A DNA stretch of 43,136 nucleotides, taken from NCBI GenBank assembly GCA_964640525.1, contig CAZXGS010000022.1:1-43136 (forward strand), read 5' to 3'. The notes below the pieces were generated by a model. That model was given only the letters and a program-made list of their open reading frames with translations. It did not search any database and was not told the DNA's origin. The position numbers and the translations under genes were made by a program. This DNA comes from SZAS-103 sp964640525. Lineage in GTDB: Bacteria > Pseudomonadota > Gammaproteobacteria > Xanthomonadales > Xanthomonadaceae. This document shows, in pieces, positions 42,568 to 43,136 of this stretch. The first letter of the stretch is position 1; each line of letters starts with the position of its first letter.

Positions 42568-43044
42568 TCAGCCCTCGTACCGCACCCCGACGATCTCGTA
42601 CTCGCGCTGCCCGGCCGGGGCGTGGATGGTGATGGTATCGCCCTCGTGCTTGCCGATCAGGGCGCGCGCGATCGGCGAGGAGATCGAGATCAGGTTCTGC
42701 TTGATGTCGGCTTCCAGGTCACCGACGATCTGGTAGCCACGGCGCTCGTCGGTCTCCACGTCGGCCAGTTCGACGCTGGCGCCGAACACCACCTTCGAGC
42801 CGGCATTCAGGCTCGCCACGTCGATCAACTGGCAATTCCCCAGCGTGCCTTCGAGTTCCTTGATCCGGCCTTCGAGGAAGCTCTGCTGCTCGCGCGCAGC
42901 GTGGTACTCGGCGTTCTCACTCAGGTCGCCGTGGGCGCGCGCCTCGGCGATCGCGGCGATGATGCGCGGGCGCTCGACGCCCTTCAGTCGCTCCAGTTCC
43001 TCACGCAGGCGCTGCGCGCCTTTGGTCGTCAGCGGGTATCGCAT
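42568..43044 (-). CDS. greA: GreA transcript-cleavage factor
   Basis: 158 residues, family length. N-terminal coiled coil with the acidic tip motif GDLSENAEYHAAREQQ (Asp41/Glu44), C-terminal globular domain with SPIARALIGKHEGD. Rescues backtracked RNA polymerase. ATG at 43044 with GGAGAA six bases upstream. Heads the greA-COG4255-recJ run. A CGAGGGG tandem repeat lies in its upstream region. Confidence 0.96.
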   Translation of the reverse strand: MRYPLTTKGAQRLREELERLKGVERPRIIAAIAEARAHGDLSENAEYHAAREQQSFLEGRIKELEGTLGNCQLIDVASLNAGSKVVFGASVELADVETDERRGYQIVGDLEADIKQNLISISSPIARALIGKHEGDTITIHAPAGQREYEIVGVRYEG

Positions 43045-43080
43045 GGTTGTTCTCCGGGGCGAGGGTGGAGTTGGGAGGGG

Positions 43081-43136
43081 CGAGGGGCGCGAGGGGCGAG
43101 GGGCGAGGGGCGAGGGGCGAGGGGCGAGGGGCGAGG
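43081..43136 (+). repeat. CGAGGGG tandem heptanucleotide repeat
   Basis: CGAGGGG repeated about seven times (one unit at 43081, then six in phase from 43090, and a partial unit) to the window edge. It probably continues beyond. Located 37 nt or more upstream of greA, in its promoter region. Confidence 0.92.

Overview
The window is high-GC, gene-dense bacterial chromosome. Gene content (FNR/Anr-type regulation, azurin, NnrS, HemN, RadA, RecJ followed by a COG4255 protein and GreA, an IS200-like REP-associated transposase, and a zwf-HAD-tal-pgi operon) points to a gammaproteobacterium of the Xanthomonadales/Lysobacterales (Lysobacteraceae or Rhodanobacteraceae). I cannot name the genus from sequence alone.

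Layout. 1-3.7 kb: the start of a TehA/SLAC1-type channel, a divergent 79-residue protein with a Cys-rich tail, and a PAS-PAS-GAF-GGDEF-EAL c-di-GMP protein. 3.7-7.8 kb: ubiD, bioD, a TMEM175-like channel, free methionine-R-sulfoxide reductase and a TfoX C-terminal-domain protein. 7.8-9.4 kb: a REP array with an intact and a truncated RAYT transposase. 9.5-13.5 kb: a Gly/Trp/Tyr-rich glycine-zipper protein, an EF-G paralogue and a small exported hypothetical. 13.6-21.4 kb: an anaerobic/nitrogen-oxide block on the minus strand: hemN, fnr, then nnrS, sirB-like, a PLP decarboxylase, a Cds1-like PLP sulfur enzyme and a 78-residue protein ending in CCGGC, followed by azurin. 21.8-26.4 kb: an OmpR-type regulator with a hybrid kinase, then a cluster-less FNR paralogue divergent from a ribonucleotide-reductase-like protein. 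26.5-32.3 kb: an exported cupredoxin and the pgi/tal/HAD/zwf operon. 32.3-33.6 kb: dispersed repeats, tRNA-Glu, tRNA-Ala and a RAYT relic. 33.5-37.9 kb: a diguanylate cyclase preceded by an overlapping 33-codon ORF, radA and a membrane LytTR regulator. 38-43.1 kb: a Tat-exported bicovalent FAD oxidase, recJ, a COG4255 protein, greA and a heptanucleotide repeat.

How it fits together. Seven matches to the FNR/Anr box (TTGAY-N4-RTCAA) lie at 541, 5318, 14124, 19192, 21435, 25480 and 35084. They sit next to the TehA-like gene and the Cys-tail protein, ubiD, azurin, nnrS, hemN, the RNR-like gene and the diguanylate cyclase. With the [4Fe-4S]-type FNR encoded at 19.2-20.0 kb, this looks like a locally clustered low-oxygen regulon for heme synthesis, quinone synthesis, nitric-oxide response and copper redox proteins.

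The least explained parts are the two small proteins with C-terminal Cys clusters, the decarboxylase/Cds1-like pair in the nnrS operon, and the RNR-like pseudoenzyme facing the FNR paralogue.
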